From: GCA-002282575 sp964519885 | Lineage (GTDB): Bacteria; Pseudomonadota; Gammaproteobacteria; Thiomicrospirales; Thiomicrospiraceae | Length of the DNA stretch: 52,446 bases | Reading direction: 5' to 3' | Assembly: GCA_964519885.1 (NCBI GenBank) | Contig: CAZFLX010000017.1 | Coordinates: forward strand, 1-52,446 | Shown here: in pieces, positions 16,205-24,927 of the stretch | How positions within the stretch are numbered: position 1 is the stretch's first letter | How the letters are laid out: every line of letters starts with the position of its first letter | The notes under the pieces: generated by a model | What the model was told of the DNA's origin: nothing | Databases searched by the model: none | The model's input: the letters and a program-made list of their open reading frames with translations, nothing else | Made by a program: the position numbers and the translations under genes

Positions 16205-17326
16205 CTAAGTCGATGAGGTAGCAGACTGTTCAGTGGTAGCGGTTTCGCTGTTGGGTGCATCGGCCACCCGTGTTGGCTCTAAGGGTGCATGCAATTTTGC
16301 GCGTTCCATATCAATCGCGGCAAAGGCACGTTCAAAGTCTTCGTCACTATTCAGAGCGTTTTCCAAAACAGCGTCAGTAGGTGGAACGGCTTCTGTTGTT
16401 GCAGAATCGTTTTCATTAACCGAATCATGAGCCGTTTGAACCAATGCAACACCGCCGGCAACTCCCGCTGCAACAGCACTGGTGGCTAAGGCCGGTTGTT
16501 CACTCGCCTGAGTGTTGGGCGTTCCGCCTTCTGGTGGCGTTGGTGGGTTGTTATCATTGATTGCTTCCGCTGCTTTTTCCGCATCACGGTTTTTAACCAT
16601 CCGCTCACCAAACCATAAACCACCCTCGTACATGAACCACATAGGCACAGCAAGCAGGGTTTGTGAAATCACATCGGGTGGGGTAATAAAGGCGGCAATC
16701 GAAAATGCACCGACAATGACATAGGGGCGAGCATGACGCATTTTTTCGGGGCTAACCATGCGTGTCACCAACAACAGCACGGTAACAACGGGCACTTGGA
16801 ATGCTAAACCGAAGGCAAAGAACATACCGATGACAAAATCTAAATACAACTGAATGTCGGTACCGATTTGCACGCCATCCGGGGTGGTTCCGGCCATGAA
16901 TTTGAACACCAGCGGGAAAACGACGAAGAAAACGAATGCACCACCTGCATAAAACAAGAAAGTGCTGGCAATCAGCATCGGAGCAGCCAGTTTCTTCTCA
17001 TTTTGATAGAGTGCTGGCGCAATGAATCCCCATACCTGATACAGCAAGAAGGGCATGGATAAGAAAATAGCTGCAATTAACGCTAATTTTAACGGCGTTA
17101 AGAAGGGAGAAATCACACCAATTGCCATCATGCTACTACCTTCAGGCAGGTAGCGCGTTAAGGGTTCGGCAATAAAACTATAAATCTCGTTGGCAAAAGG
17201 AAACAGCACCAAGAACATAACAATGATGGCAATAACTGCCCTAACGAGGCGGTCTCTGAGTTCCAGCAAATGACCAATTAAGGACATTTCCTGTTCAGTG
17301 GGCTTAGTGGTGTTATCAGTACTCAT
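16205..17326 (-). CDS. tatC: Sec-independent translocase subunit TatC with long C-terminal tail
   Basis: TatC is the receptor for twin-arginine signal peptides in the inner membrane. Residues 1 to about 245 form the usual six-helix core (HLLELRDRLVRAV, PFLTPLKLALIAAIF, FAFGLAFQVPVV, FITPPDVISQ). The protein then continues for about 120 residues, rich in Ala, Glu, Thr and Pro, including a hydrophobic stretch (ATSAVAAGVAGGVALV). Normal TatC is near 250 residues, so the tail is unusual. The start overlaps the tatB stop by four bases. Confidence 0.96.
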   Translation of the reverse strand: MSTDNTTKPTEQEMSLIGHLLELRDRLVRAVIAIIVMFLVLFPFANEIYSFIAEPLTRYLPEGSSMMAIGVISPFLTPLKLALIAAIFLSMPFLLYQVWGFIAPALYQNEKKLAAPMLIASTFLFYAGGAFVFFVVFPLVFKFMAGTTPDGVQIGTDIQLYLDFVIGMFFAFGLAFQVPVVTVLLLVTRMVSPEKMRHARPYVIVGAFSIAAFITPPDVISQTLLAVPMWFMYEGGLWFGERMVKNRDAEKAAEAINDNNPPTPPEGGTPNTQASEQPALATSAVAAGVAGGVALVQTAHDSVNENDSATTEAVPPTDAVLENALNSDEDFERAFAAIDMERAKLHAPLEPTRVADAPNSETATTEQSATSST

Positions 17327-17901
17327 GAGGATTTGGCTGTCGAACTCGGTAAGACTTCTGGGGTAGAAGCTTGATCGCTAGGTTGCGGAATTTCAGGTGC
17401 GCTGGGCACTTTCGGTGTCATAGCACCATCGGACTGCTGATGATACCAAGGTGGTAATTCTTCGTACAGCTCTCTGCCAAAAGTAGGTCGTTGAATGTTC
17501 GCTAATTCGTCCGCTTCGCTTGAGCCGTCAGTTTTATGACCCTCAACATGAGCGGTGGCATTGACTTGATTGGCTTCGTTGTGTTGACGACGAATTTCAT
17601 CACTGCTAGGACGGTTGTAAAAGGAATAGTCAATTTCATTAACGCTAGACTGAATGTCAGATTTAAGGGTTTCACCTAGCTGTTGAAGCTGCGCTGCTTC
17701 TTTAGATAAATCCAATTGGCGACGTAAATCTGCCAGCTCATCTTGCAGGCTGGTTTCGTTGCGCACATTGTCAATGAAGGCTTTAACTTTGCCAACGGTG
17801 CGCCCTATGCCGCGAGCCACTTCAGGTAGCCGCTCTGGTCCAATCACCACTAACGCGATGATCAGTACCAGTAGCATTTCTGAAAAGGCTAATTCAAACA
17901 T
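17323..17901 (-). CDS. tatB: Sec-independent translocase subunit TatB
   Basis: TatB forms the substrate receptor with TatC. The 192-residue protein has one N-terminal membrane helix followed by an amphipathic helix, with the family motif VVIGPERLPEVARGIGR. The C-terminal half is polar, acidic and Pro-rich and probably disordered. Middle gene of tatABC. Confidence 0.95.
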   Translation of the reverse strand: MFELAFSEMLLVLIIALVVIGPERLPEVARGIGRTVGKVKAFIDNVRNETSLQDELADLRRQLDLSKEAAQLQQLGETLKSDIQSSVNEIDYSFYNRPSSDEIRRQHNEANQVNATAHVEGHKTDGSSEADELANIQRPTFGRELYEELPPWYHQQSDGAMTPKVPSAPEIPQPSDQASTPEVLPSSTAKSS

Positions 17902-17934
17902 TCAATAACCTTGAAGGGTTTGCACACAACCCGC

Positions 17935-18243
17935 TTACGCGTGGTTGTTAGGCGCTTGAGTAGGAGCTGGTTGTGCAGCAGCTTGAGGGGCAACGCTTGC
18001 CTGAGGTTGTGCGTTCGTTGCTTGTTGAGTAATGGATTGAGGAGCTTGTGTTGGCGCCACTTGAGCATCATACACATTACCTGCAGCTGGGGTTTCGCCT
18101 TCTTTTTTACCATCTGTTACGGCATCTTTGAAGCCTTTGATGGCTGCGCCTAAGTCGCCACCCACGTTACGTAAACGCTTAGCACCAAATAGCACTAATA
18201 CAATGGCTAAAACGAGTAGCAGATGCCAAATACTTAATCCCAT
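17935..18243 (-). CDS. tatA: Sec-independent translocase subunit TatA
   Basis: TatA polymerises to form the protein-conducting element. The 102-residue protein has a membrane helix (SIWHLLLVLAIVLVLFG) and an amphipathic helix with AKRLRNVGGDLGAAIKGFK. A Gln/Ala/Pro-rich tail follows. It lies 17 bases after hinT and 33 before tatB. Confidence 0.95.
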   Translation of the reverse strand: MGLSIWHLLLVLAIVLVLFGAKRLRNVGGDLGAAIKGFKDAVTDGKKEGETPAAGNVYDAQVAPTQAPQSITQQATNAQPQASVAPQAAAQPAPTQAPNNHA

Positions 18244-18260
18244 GGTTGTTTTCCTTTCTG

Positions 18261-18575
18261 TTAGTTGCCTAATAAATGTATGTGAAGATGATAAACTTCT
18301 TGTCCACCTGCTTCACCCGTATGAATTTGTGTTTTGAAGCCATTGTCTAAGCCATGTGCTTTGGCTAGCTGTGGCAACAGTAACATCATGTGGGCGATGA
18401 GGTCCTTGTCTTCAGGTTTGACATCAAACATGCTGGCAATTTCCTTTTTAGGAATGATCAGCAGATGCACGCGAGCACGTGGATTGATGTCCTTGAATAC
18501 AAGCACTCTATCATCTTCATACACGATATCCGCTGGAACTTCGCGGCGGATGATTTTACCAAAAATTGTACTCAT
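18261..18575 (-). CDS. hinT: HIT-family nucleotide hydrolase HinT
   Basis: HinT is a purine nucleoside phosphoramidase. The 104-residue protein begins TIFGKIIRREVPADIVYED and ends with the histidine triad HLHIHLLGN. The usual short C-terminal tail after the triad is reduced to a single Asn, so it is slightly shorter than most. It lies between hisE and tatA, an order seen in many Proteobacteria. Confidence 0.95.
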   Translation of the reverse strand: MSTIFGKIIRREVPADIVYEDDRVLVFKDINPRARVHLLIIPKKEIASMFDVKPEDKDLIAHMMLLLPQLAKAHGLDNGFKTQIHTGEAGGQEVYHLHIHLLGN

Positions 18576-18618
18576 GGTTTAGTTCCCCAAGGTTGTTCAC
18601 AAGCTGGCTTGCTTAAGC

Positions 18619-18945
18619 TTAGCTGGTGCGGTTGGCTTTCTCCACGTGTCCCGAAACGCCGAAACGTCGGGCGAGTTCTTGTAGAACTTGGTGGTGGTCA
18701 ATATTATGGTGCGCTAATAATACCATGCAATGGAACCATAAGTCCGCCATTTCGTACACGATTTCTGATTTATCGTCCATTTTAGCGGCCAGTCCAGCTT
18801 CCATACATTCTTCTGCCATTTTGCCGCAAATCTTATCGGTGCCTTTACTAAACAGGCTGGCAACGTATGAGCTTTTAGCATCTTCGCCTTTACGACTTTC
18901 GATAATGGCTGCTAACTCTGAGAGAATTAAAGCGTTATTTTCCAT
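18619..18945 (-). CDS. hisE: Phosphoribosyl-ATP pyrophosphatase
   Basis: HisE removes pyrophosphate from phosphoribosyl-ATP in the second step of histidine synthesis. The 108-residue protein has the MazG-like metal-binding acidic residues in MAEECMEAGLAA and EIVYEMADLWFH. It is separate from HisI and overlaps it by 11 bases. Confidence 0.95.
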   Translation of the reverse strand: MENNALILSELAAIIESRKGEDAKSSYVASLFSKGTDKICGKMAEECMEAGLAAKMDDKSEIVYEMADLWFHCMVLLAHHNIDHHQVLQELARRFGVSGHVEKANRTS

Positions 18946-19348
18946 AGAGTTCCTTGGGGTCTTTCAGTACAGGATCTATCGCCTGCCAACGTTGGGTTTG
19001 TTGATCAAGTCCCAGATAAAAACAACTTTTGCGACCGGTATGACAAGCAATGCCGCCGTTTTGACGTACTTTGAGCAGCAGTACGTCACCATCACAGTCG
19101 AGCCGCATATCAATGACTTGTTGGGTGTTGCCGGACTCTTCGCCTTTATGCCAAAGACGATTGCGCGACCTTGACCAGTAGATGGCTTCGCCTTTGGCTA
19201 AAGTCAGTTGAAGTGACTCTTTGTTCATCCAAGCAACCATTAAAATATCACCCGTGTCGGCATCTTGGGCAATGGTGTTTAGCAGCCCTTTTTCGTCCCA
19301 TGTAATGGCATCCAGCCAGGGAAGATTTGTATCAACGTCTTTGCTCAT
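18935..19348 (-). CDS. hisI: Phosphoribosyl-AMP cyclohydrolase
   Basis: HisI opens the purine ring of phosphoribosyl-AMP, the step after HisE. The 137-residue protein shows the metal-binding DCDGD and the zinc ligands in ACHTGRKSCFY. It also has the family segments AWMNKESLQLTL and YWSRSRNRLWHKGEESG. The rest of the his genes are not in this window. Confidence 0.96.
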   Translation of the reverse strand: MSKDVDTNLPWLDAITWDEKGLLNTIAQDADTGDILMVAWMNKESLQLTLAKGEAIYWSRSRNRLWHKGEESGNTQQVIDMRLDCDGDVLLLKVRQNGGIACHTGRKSCFYLGLDQQTQRWQAIDPVLKDPKELYGK

Positions 19349-19392
19349 GCTGATTTTGCCTGCTCATTAAAGTGTGCGAATTGTACCACAAG

Positions 19393-20130
19393 TTAGGAAA
19401 GGGGCTGAGCCAATACAAACAATAGCCTATCACCGTGGTATATCCAGTCACCCGGATGTTCCCTTTCCAATTCAGCGATCCCAGCTTCAATTTCTGTATC
19501 GCTAAACGCAGCAAGGTCTGACATGAATTTGGCTCTGAGCATGCTATACCAGTGAGGTTTTGCAGATTGAAGCGGGAAGTCAAGCACAGATACTTGAGTG
19601 CTAAAGCCGGCTTGTTCCAGTTCGGAACACAGTGTTTCAATCGCCGGTTGATGGTCAGCAAAACGCTGTTTGGCTTGTTCAAATAAAGCCAGTGTGGTTT
19701 GTTGTGGTCGGGTAATGAGCAAAATACGTCCCTTGTCACTCAGCTGTTTTTTCACCCCTTGCCAAAAAGCCATGCGATGACTGAGATGATGAATGACTTC
19801 TTTTATGAGCAACGCATCGTAGTGAATGGGTTGTTTTATAAATTCTTTGTCGCAGCTTTGTAAGCTGTTAAGTTCAGTTTTTTGTTGGGCGATGGCACAC
19901 ATACTCGCATCAGGTTCGACACAAAGCGTTGTTGCGGGCTTGGCGTAATGATGAAGCGCTTGACTAAATCTTCCCGTGCCAGCACCAAAATCGACCCAGT
20001 GTTCATCGGGTTTGAGCGCCAGATGTGCTTGGATATGTTCAACCATCCAGGGTTCATATTCAGCACTAAATTGCCAGACTTGATCGAAGTTTTCGGCGAG
20101 TTGACTGTAATGTTGTTGTTGATTAGGCAT
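19393..20130 (-). CDS. Class I SAM-dependent methyltransferase, unknown substrate
   Basis: The 245-residue protein has the Rossmann motif I VDFGAGTGRFSQAL, a motif II acidic residue in CVEPDASM, and a motif IV-like ALLIKEVIHHL. That is enough for a class I methyltransferase, but no substrate subfamily is recognised. It is divergent from ovoA (72-base gap to the chosen ovoA start) and lies 44 bases upstream of hisI on the same strand. A role with ovoA is possible, but OvoA-type proteins carry their own methyltransferase domain. Confidence 0.82.
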   Translation of the reverse strand: MPNQQQHYSQLAENFDQVWQFSAEYEPWMVEHIQAHLALKPDEHWVDFGAGTGRFSQALHHYAKPATTLCVEPDASMCAIAQQKTELNSLQSCDKEFIKQPIHYDALLIKEVIHHLSHRMAFWQGVKKQLSDKGRILLITRPQQTTLALFEQAKQRFADHQPAIETLCSELEQAGFSTQVSVLDFPLQSAKPHWYSMLRAKFMSDLAAFSDTEIEAGIAELEREHPGDWIYHGDRLLFVLAQPLS

Positions 20131-20159
20131 AAAAGTCTTTTTGTTTAGTGATTGTTAAG

Positions 20160-20165
20160 TATAAT
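20160..20165 (+). promoter_or_regulatory. -10 element upstream of ovoA
   Basis: A perfect TATAAT lies 37 bases before the ovoA start codon. No good -35 is seen at 16-18 bases, which would fit activation by a regulator. Confidence 0.45.
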
Positions 20166-20202
20166 AGACGCTATTTTTCGACTTTGCATAAGGTTTGTCT
20201 AT

Positions 20203-22332
20203 ATGGTTGCTGATACGTCACTGGTAATGAGTTATCCGAAATTTTGTTTGCAGGCTCAAGATCCGCTGTTGTTTCGTCAACAGTTGCGTGATTACTTTGA
20301 GCAGACTTGGGGTTTATATGAACGCCTGTTTGAAGTGATTCGTGACGATGCGATTTATTATGATCGACCTTGTTCATTACGTCACCCTCTGATTTTTTAT
20401 TTTGGCCACACGGCTACCTTTTTCATGAATAAATTGGTGCTGGCTAAGTTAGTGGATAGGATTAACCCAACATTTGAATCGATGTTTGCCATTGGTGTTG
20501 ATGAAATGTCTTGGGATGATTTAAATGATGCTCATTATGATTGGCCGACGGTTGACGCAGTGAGAGATTATCGTAATGCTGTGAAAGCAACGATCTTAGC
20601 ATTAATTGATCGTGTTGATATTCAGTTTCCCATCAATTGGCAAAACCCTGTATGGCCAATTTTAATGGGCATTGAACATGAGCGTATTCATTTAGAAACT
20701 TCATCGGTATTGATTCGACAACTGCCGATCAGTGCGGTTCAACCTCATGTCAGTTTTCCTTTGTGTCCCCATCAGCAAACCCCTGTACCGACCAATAGCT
20801 GGTTTGATGTACCAGCGGGTCGTGTGTCGATTAATCATCAAGACCCCGCATCGGTTTATGGTTGGGATAATGAATATGGCGTGCATCATGCCGAGGTGGC
20901 GCCATTTAAGGCGGCAACCATGTTGGTTTCCAACCAAGAATTTTTAGATTTTGTTCAAGCTGGCGGTTATCAAACGCCTCGCTATTGGACAGAAGAAGGG
21001 CAAGGATGGTTGTCGTTTAGTCAGGCGAGCATGCCAACATTTTGGTTGCTACGAAACGGGGCTTATTATCTAAGAACCATGACCGAAGAAATTGCTATGC
21101 CTTGGTCTTGGCCGGTTGAGGTCAACTATTTAGAAGCCAAAGCCTTTTGTAATTGGAAGACTGTTCAGACAGGCGAGCCGATTCGCTTGCCTAGTGAAGA
21201 TGAGTATTTGCACTTGCGCGCTCAGTGTAGTTTGCCCGATGCGGATTCGGCGATTGGTATTGGGGCGAATTTGAACTTGGAACAATGGGCTTCGTCTACG
21301 CCAGTGGATGCGAATAACTTTTGCGGCATCTATGACATTGTGGGTAATGTGTGGCAGTGGACAGAAACGCCGATTTATCCATTTGATGGTTTTAAGGTTC
21401 ATCCCCTATACGATGATTTCACCACGCCAACTTTCGATAATAAACATAACATTTTTAAAGGTGGTTCGTGGATTTCAACGGGAAATGAAGCGAATTTACA
21501 TTCTCGCTATGCCTTCCGTCGTCACTTTTTTCAACATGCCGGTTTTCGCTATATTGCCAGTAATGCGCCTGTGATTACCCATTTTAGCCCGGTGGAAACC
21601 GATGAAGATGTGGTTCAAGCCTGTGAATTGCATTACGGTCAATCGGTGTTAGGGGGAACGAATTATGCGCAAGCCTTGGCGAATAAAGTGGTTAGCTTGC
21701 GTCCGAATTTGGGCAAGGTATTAGAGATTGGTTGTTCAGTTGGACGTACCGCTTTTGCCTTAGCGCCTCATGCGCAAGCAGTAACCGCACTCGATTTTTC
21801 AGCCAGATTTATTCGTGTCGCCAATCAATTACAAACCGAGGGGCGTATTCGTTACCGTTTGTCGATTGAGGGGGAAATTCCTGATTTTGTTGAGCATAGC
21901 TTGGCAGAATTCGGTTTGTCTAATAGTGAAAACCTGAGCTTCTTACAGCAAGACCCGAATAATTTGAAACCGATATTTAGTGGTTACGATGTGATTGTGT
22001 TGAATCAGACGTTAGAGAACTTGTCGAAACCAAGGGCTTTCTTGGCAGAGATTCATCAACGGATGAATGCGGGCGGTCTGTTAGTAGTGAGCAGTCATTA
22101 TGGTTACGATGCTGCACGCACTGATGCTAGTGAGCGCTTGGGTGGTTACAAGCAGGATGGTGAGAATGTTGGCAGTTTCGACACGATTGCCCAGGTTTTA
22201 ACTGAACAGTTTGAGTTGTTGGAAACGCCGATTGATTTACCAAGTGTGTGGCGAGATGATGCGCGTCATTATCAAGTTAACTTGCATCAAGTCAGTTGTT
22301 GGCGTTACCTTGGCGTGAATAAAGGAAATTAA
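20203..22332 (+). CDS. ovoA: OvoA: 5-histidylcysteine sulfoxide synthase / 4-mercaptohistidine methyltransferase
   Basis: OvoA makes the ovothiol A backbone: a non-heme iron enzyme joins cysteine to C5 of histidine as a sulfoxide, and a fused methyltransferase later methylates the imidazole. I prefer the ATG at 20203 (after TAAGGT) over 20152; this gives 709 residues. The DinB-like domain has the iron ligands His159-x3-His163-x-Glu165 (EHERIHLE). An FGE-sulfatase domain follows (GNVWQWTETP, FKGGSWIS, AGFRYI), then the SAM domain with LEIGCSVGRTAFALA (about 506-520). The segment FAIGVDEMSWDDLND is typical of OvoA, not EgtB. The lyase OvoB is not in the window. Confidence 0.93.
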   Translation: MVADTSLVMSYPKFCLQAQDPLLFRQQLRDYFEQTWGLYERLFEVIRDDAIYYDRPCSLRHPLIFYFGHTATFFMNKLVLAKLVDRINPTFESMFAIGVDEMSWDDLNDAHYDWPTVDAVRDYRNAVKATILALIDRVDIQFPINWQNPVWPILMGIEHERIHLETSSVLIRQLPISAVQPHVSFPLCPHQQTPVPTNSWFDVPAGRVSINHQDPASVYGWDNEYGVHHAEVAPFKAATMLVSNQEFLDFVQAGGYQTPRYWTEEGQGWLSFSQASMPTFWLLRNGAYYLRTMTEEIAMPWSWPVEVNYLEAKAFCNWKTVQTGEPIRLPSEDEYLHLRAQCSLPDADSAIGIGANLNLEQWASSTPVDANNFCGIYDIVGNVWQWTETPIYPFDGFKVHPLYDDFTTPTFDNKHNIFKGGSWISTGNEANLHSRYAFRRHFFQHAGFRYIASNAPVITHFSPVETDEDVVQACELHYGQSVLGGTNYAQALANKVVSLRPNLGKVLEIGCSVGRTAFALAPHAQAVTALDFSARFIRVANQLQTEGRIRYRLSIEGEIPDFVEHSLAEFGLSNSENLSFLQQDPNNLKPIFSGYDVIVLNQTLENLSKPRAFLAEIHQRMNAGGLLVVSSHYGYDAARTDASERLGGYKQDGENVGSFDTIAQVLTEQFELLETPIDLPSVWRDDARHYQVNLHQVSCWRYLGVNKGN

Positions 22333-22333
22333 C

Positions 22334-23218
22334 ATGTATTCAATCAGTCGTGTTGAGCGTGAAACGGGTATTTCAAAAGATGTGTTACGTATGTGGGAGC
22401 GTCGTTATGGCTTTCCCATGCCGTCTCGTGTGTCGAGTGGTGAACGCAATTATAGTGCGGAAGACTTAGCACGCCTGCTGTTAATTAAGCGATTGATGGA
22501 TTTGGGGCATAGACCCGGTGGCTTAATGAAGCTATCTGATGATGAGTTGATTCAAATGTTGAGCGTGCCAGCCGGTATTCAGCATGGTCGTTTTCAGCCT
22601 CATGTTGAACAGTTAATGAACTTGCTGTTAAGTCATCAACCTATTCATCTGTCGAAGTATTTAGATTATTGGTTGCTAAGGTATGGGCTAGAGGCCTTTG
22701 TGGTTGAGTTGTTGCCGAATTGGTTGGCACAAGTAGGCTATGCTTGGCAAACAGGTAATTTAGAAATTCATCATGAACATTTATTGGTTGATCAATTGCA
22801 AACGAAACTACGTTTGAGTTTGGAGCGCTTACCTGAAGCCACTTCGGATGCACCTAAGGTGTTGCTCACCACTTTGCCGGAAGAGCAGCATGGTCTGGCG
22901 TTGCTGATGATCGAAAACCTATGCCGGTTGGAAGGCGTGCAAGTGATCAACTTAGGTATTCAGACGCCTGTTGAAACCATTATTCAAGCGGCTCATGAGC
23001 ATCAGGTTCAAGTGGTTTCTTTATCGATTTCTGAAGCGTCAAATGGTGTTTGGGTTCAGCAAGCTATTGTGCGCTTACGTCAAGGATTACCTGCATCAGT
23101 GGCTTTGTGGTTAGGTGGTGAAGGCGCTAAACGTTTGGATCTGTCATCGTTGGATGCGGTAATTTACACCAATTTTGATGCCATGTTACCCGTATTGGCT
23201 CAGTTAAATGCGAGTTGA
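22334..23218 (+). CDS. MerR-type regulator with cobalamin-binding domain (CarH/LitR-like)
   Basis: The 294-residue protein has an N-terminal MerR winged helix (about 1-70: SISRVERETGISKDVLRMWE then RRYGFPMPSR). A helical cap and a Rossmann-like B12-binding domain follow. The W-x9-EH signature of B12 photoreceptor regulators is present (Trp138, Glu148, His149). A variant of DxHxxG occurs as E184-Q-H186-G-L-A, keeping the lower-ligand histidine. The residue after Trp138 is Gln. It starts two bases after ovoA with AAGGA in front, so the two are co-transcribed. It probably represses genes in a B12- and light-dependent way; the target is inferred to include ovoA. Confidence 0.88.
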   Translation: MYSISRVERETGISKDVLRMWERRYGFPMPSRVSSGERNYSAEDLARLLLIKRLMDLGHRPGGLMKLSDDELIQMLSVPAGIQHGRFQPHVEQLMNLLLSHQPIHLSKYLDYWLLRYGLEAFVVELLPNWLAQVGYAWQTGNLEIHHEHLLVDQLQTKLRLSLERLPEATSDAPKVLLTTLPEEQHGLALLMIENLCRLEGVQVINLGIQTPVETIIQAAHEHQVQVVSLSISEASNGVWVQQAIVRLRQGLPASVALWLGGEGAKRLDLSSLDAVIYTNFDAMLPVLAQLNAS

Positions 23219-23219
23219 G

Positions 23220-23954
23220 TTAGGCGTCGCCATAGAGTGATTGCAAGGCGGCAATGGCGGCTGGTCCCGCAGTCTCGGTGCGTAAAATACGGGGTCCGAG
23301 GCGGCAGCCAACTAAACCGACATTGAGCGCTTTGGTTAATTCCTTGTCGCTCAGTCCGCCTTCAGGGCCAATGAGCAGCTGCTGTGGGGTTGAAAATGCC
23401 GCGGCACCTAAAGCCTTTAAGGGCACGCCTTGGTAAGGGTCTAGCACTAAGCCAGCAGGCTGTTGTGCTAACCATTCGTTGAGCGTTAAAGGGGTGAAGA
23501 GTTGCGGTAATACCGTGCGTTCGCATTGCTCACAGGCGCTGATGATGACTTGTTGCCAATGCGCCATGCGTTTAGCGACTTTGTCTTCATCTTCTAGCTT
23601 CACTTCGCAGTAATCGGTAAATAGCGGTTGAATGGCGCTAACACCTAACTCGGTGGCTTTTTGGATGCTGACATCCATACGTTCACCGCGCGAAATACCT
23701 TGTGCCAGTATCAACTTGAGCGGGGACTCCTTGCTGGTGTCCTCAACACGGCTTTCGATGATGGCCTTTGCACTGCGTTTTTCAAGTAGCAGTTTGGCTT
23801 GAGCGGTGAGACCTTCGCCATTGAATAATTGAATCTGGAAACCATCACGCGCTCTGAGTACGGTTGCCACATAATGACGAACCGCTTCGGGCAGTTCAAG
23901 CGATTGACCGATATTGGGATAGTCGCCTGCAACGTAAACTCGAATAGTGCGCAT
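23220..23954 (-). CDS. rsmE: 16S rRNA (uracil-1498-N3)-methyltransferase
   Basis: RsmE methylates U1498 of 16S rRNA. The 244-residue SPOUT enzyme has an N-terminal PUA-like domain and the C-terminal knot with LLIGPEGGLSDKEL and LGPRILRTETAG, the SAM-binding signatures. It is the last gene of the metK-metF run, 14 bases after metF, and its end abuts the regulator gene. Confidence 0.95.
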   Translation of the reverse strand: MRTIRVYVAGDYPNIGQSLELPEAVRHYVATVLRARDGFQIQLFNGEGLTAQAKLLLEKRSAKAIIESRVEDTSKESPLKLILAQGISRGERMDVSIQKATELGVSAIQPLFTDYCEVKLEDEDKVAKRMAHWQQVIISACEQCERTVLPQLFTPLTLNEWLAQQPAGLVLDPYQGVPLKALGAAAFSTPQQLLIGPEGGLSDKELTKALNVGLVGCRLGPRILRTETAGPAAIAALQSLYGDA

Positions 23955-23968
23955 ACTTGTTTTGCCGA

Positions 23969-24799
23969 TTAAGCGGTAAAGTTTCGCAGACGCTCCATTA
24001 GCGCACGGGTCGGTTCTAAGCTGTTCATAGCGTAAAAATGAACGCCTGGAGCACCACCACGCATGACGCGTTCGCCAATATCGCCAACCACTTCTAATCC
24101 TAATTCACTAATGGCGGCTTTGTCGTCACCAAAAGCTTCCAGACGTTTGCGCAACCAACGCGGGATTTCTGCACCGCAGGCATCCGAAAAGCGTGCCAAT
24201 TGGTCGTGATTGGTAATCGGCATCAGTCCAGGAATGATGTCGCCTTTGACGCCTAGGTCGCGTGCTGCATTAACAAAACGACAATAGCTATCTGGGTTAA
24301 AGAAGTATTGCGTGATCGCAGCGTTTGCCCCAGCAGCCATTTTGTCAGCAAAATGTTGCAAATCGGTTTGCCAATTTTTCGCTTGCGGGTGTACTTCGGG
24401 ATAAGCGGCCACTTCAATGTGGAAATGATCGCCCGTAGTGTCGCGGATGAATTTAACTAAGTCGATGGCATAATTAAAATCACCCAAATCACGCATACCC
24501 GAAGGAATATCGCCACGTAAGGCGACAATGCGATGAACACCAAGATCGATGTAGGTTTTAAGTAATTCGGCAATTTTGCCACGTTCCGAATCGACACAGG
24601 TGAGATGAGGGGCGACATCCCAACCGCGCGTGCGCAGGGCTTTGACCGTGGCTAGGGTACGTTCTTGCGTGCTGCCACCCGCACCATAGGTAACGGACAA
24701 ATAATCGAGATTGAAAGGGCGAAAGCCCTCCGCCACCTCAACCAGCTTATCTAAGCCTTCGGTGGTACGTGGCGGAAAAAATTCAGCAGAGAGTTTCAT
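23969..24799 (-). CDS. metF: 5,10-methylenetetrahydrofolate reductase
   Basis: MetF makes 5-methyltetrahydrofolate for methionine synthesis using FAD. The 276-residue TIM barrel has FEFFPPRT-like opening SAEFFPPRTTEGLDKL, plus VTYGAGGSTQERT, VALRGDIP, NAAITQYFFN and PGLMPITN. Its ATG overlaps the stop of the small upstream gene as ATGA. Together with metK it belongs to the methyl cycle; ahcY and methionine synthase are not here. Confidence 0.96.
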   Translation of the reverse strand: MKLSAEFFPPRTTEGLDKLVEVAEGFRPFNLDYLSVTYGAGGSTQERTLATVKALRTRGWDVAPHLTCVDSERGKIAELLKTYIDLGVHRIVALRGDIPSGMRDLGDFNYAIDLVKFIRDTTGDHFHIEVAAYPEVHPQAKNWQTDLQHFADKMAAGANAAITQYFFNPDSYCRFVNAARDLGVKGDIIPGLMPITNHDQLARFSDACGAEIPRWLRKRLEAFGDDKAAISELGLEVVGDIGERVMRGGAPGVHFYAMNSLEPTRALMERLRNFTA

Positions 24800-24927
24800 G
24801 CGTGCGCGTCGCTTTTATCTTTAGGATGACGAGATTGATATTCTAGGTAAATACCCAATGCGGTGCCTGCAATGCCAATAGCAATCACAAAACCAAACAA
24901 AACCTGCATAACTGGATTCTCAAGCAT
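24796..24927 (-). CDS. 43-residue single-span membrane protein
   Basis: This tiny gene is not recognised but is well supported. It opens MLENPVMQVLFG, has one hydrophobic helix (about 7-29, VLFGFVIAIGIAGTALGIYL) and a charged tail ending SDAHA. An ideal Shine-Dalgarno AAGGAG (complement of 24935-24940) lies seven bases upstream. Its stop overlaps the metF start as ATGA, and its start lies inside the end of the 65-residue gene. These couplings make translation very likely. Confidence 0.72.
   Translation of the reverse strand: MLENPVMQVLFGFVIAIGIAGTALGIYLEYQSRHPKDKSDAHA

Noticed and set aside
18626..19174. 182-codon plus-strand frame opposite hisE and hisI
   Set aside because: It is antisense to two certain histidine genes and shows no family motif; a mirror frame caused by codon bias.
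20203..22332. EgtB (ergothioneine synthase) as the identity of the large iron-dependent enzyme
   Set aside because: The fused C-terminal methyltransferase and the segment near FAIGVDEMSWDDLND match OvoA, and no egtD-like gene is adjacent.
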